Positions 13,277 through 13,299 of a stretch of DNA of 13,299 bases are shown here, piece after piece. The position numbers and the translations under genes are program-made. Origin of the DNA: UBA1151 sp963579925 (lineage in GTDB: Bacteria > Chloroflexota > Dehalococcoidia > Lucifugimonadales > Lucifugimonadaceae); contig CAUZJA010000060.1 in assembly GCA_963579925.1 (NCBI GenBank), forward strand, positions 1 to 13,299, in the 5' to 3' direction. Below the pieces are notes generated by a model. That model had not been told where the DNA came from. It was given only the letters and a program-made list of their open reading frames with translations, and did not search any database. Every line of letters starts with the position of its first letter. The first letter of the stretch is position 1.

Positions 13277-13299
13277 CTAGGTCCAGTCCTTGTATTCGC
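13277..13299 (-). CDS. possible last codons of a minus-strand gene cut by the window edge
   Basis: Reading inward from the right edge, one minus-strand frame gives EYKDWT and a TAG stop (13277-13279). Codon choice and the charged, aromatic end look like a natural C-terminus, and the palindromic repeat just beyond suits a 3' end. Seven codons cannot prove a gene. Confidence 0.25.

Noticed and set aside
13074..13280. 68-codon plus-strand ORF rich in Pro, Gly and Arg
   Set aside because: It is simply the translation of the dispersed palindromic repeats (the familiar NPLPSGERVGVRG artefact) and has no gene-like start signals.

Overview
The window looks like a bacterial chromosome segment of moderately high GC. 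Shine-Dalgarno sites (AGGAG/GGAGG) precede most genes, TATAAT-like -10 boxes are visible, and there are two rho-independent terminators. The gene set (MelA-type GH4 glycosidase, pentose/polyol enzymes, ceramidase-like amidohydrolase, D-2-hydroxyacid dehydrogenase) together with an archaellin-type protein and the dispersed CCCTCACCCCAACCCTCTCCC palindrome suggests a Chloroflexota bacterium, perhaps of the marine SAR202/Dehalococcoidia kind. That assignment is inference; no rRNA or other marker gene is present.

Layout. 1-1113: 3' part of a xylulokinase gene (+). 1190-2091: an archaellin-like gene (+) with a TTG start, preceded by a possible overlapping leader ORF and ended by a strong hairpin. 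2097-3872: a minus-strand two-gene unit, a DCXR-like short-chain reductase followed by a xylitol/sorbitol dehydrogenase. 3873-4010: an AT-rich divergent control region. 4011-5003: a membrane-anchored protein frame broken by two in-frame TAG codons. 5064-6053: a second, unusual zinc-type dehydrogenase (-), probably with a non-ATG start. 6217-6681: GNAT acetyltransferase (-). 6785-7127: a frameshifted, truncated response-regulator remnant (-). 7184-8470: MelA-type GH4 alpha-galactosidase (-). 8631-10043: aldehyde dehydrogenase (+). 10069-10257: a tiny Cys-rich protein (+), possibly leaderless, facing a 62-residue single-span membrane protein (10326-10514, -) across a shared bidirectional terminator. 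10689-13026: a minus-strand pair, a ceramidase-family protein then a D-2-hydroxyacid dehydrogenase. 13104-13214: palindromic repeats. 13277-13299: possible last codons of another minus-strand gene. No stretch over 300 bases is wholly without a feature. 6054-6216 and 13215-13276 show nothing convincing.

How the genes fit together. The DCXR-like reductase (L-xylulose to xylitol), the xylitol dehydrogenase (xylitol to D-xylulose) and xylulokinase (D-xylulose to xylulose 5-phosphate) would form the chain known from the eukaryotic glucuronate-xylulose and fungal arabinose routes. The GH4 enzyme, the aldehyde dehydrogenase and the second dehydrogenase fit a general sugar/polyol catabolic lifestyle. 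The archaellin stands apart: no other archaellum gene is visible here. The most notable items are the archaellin in a bacterial context, the complete-looking L-xylulose route, the double-amber ORF, and a ceramidase-family protein lacking the usual catalytic serine.
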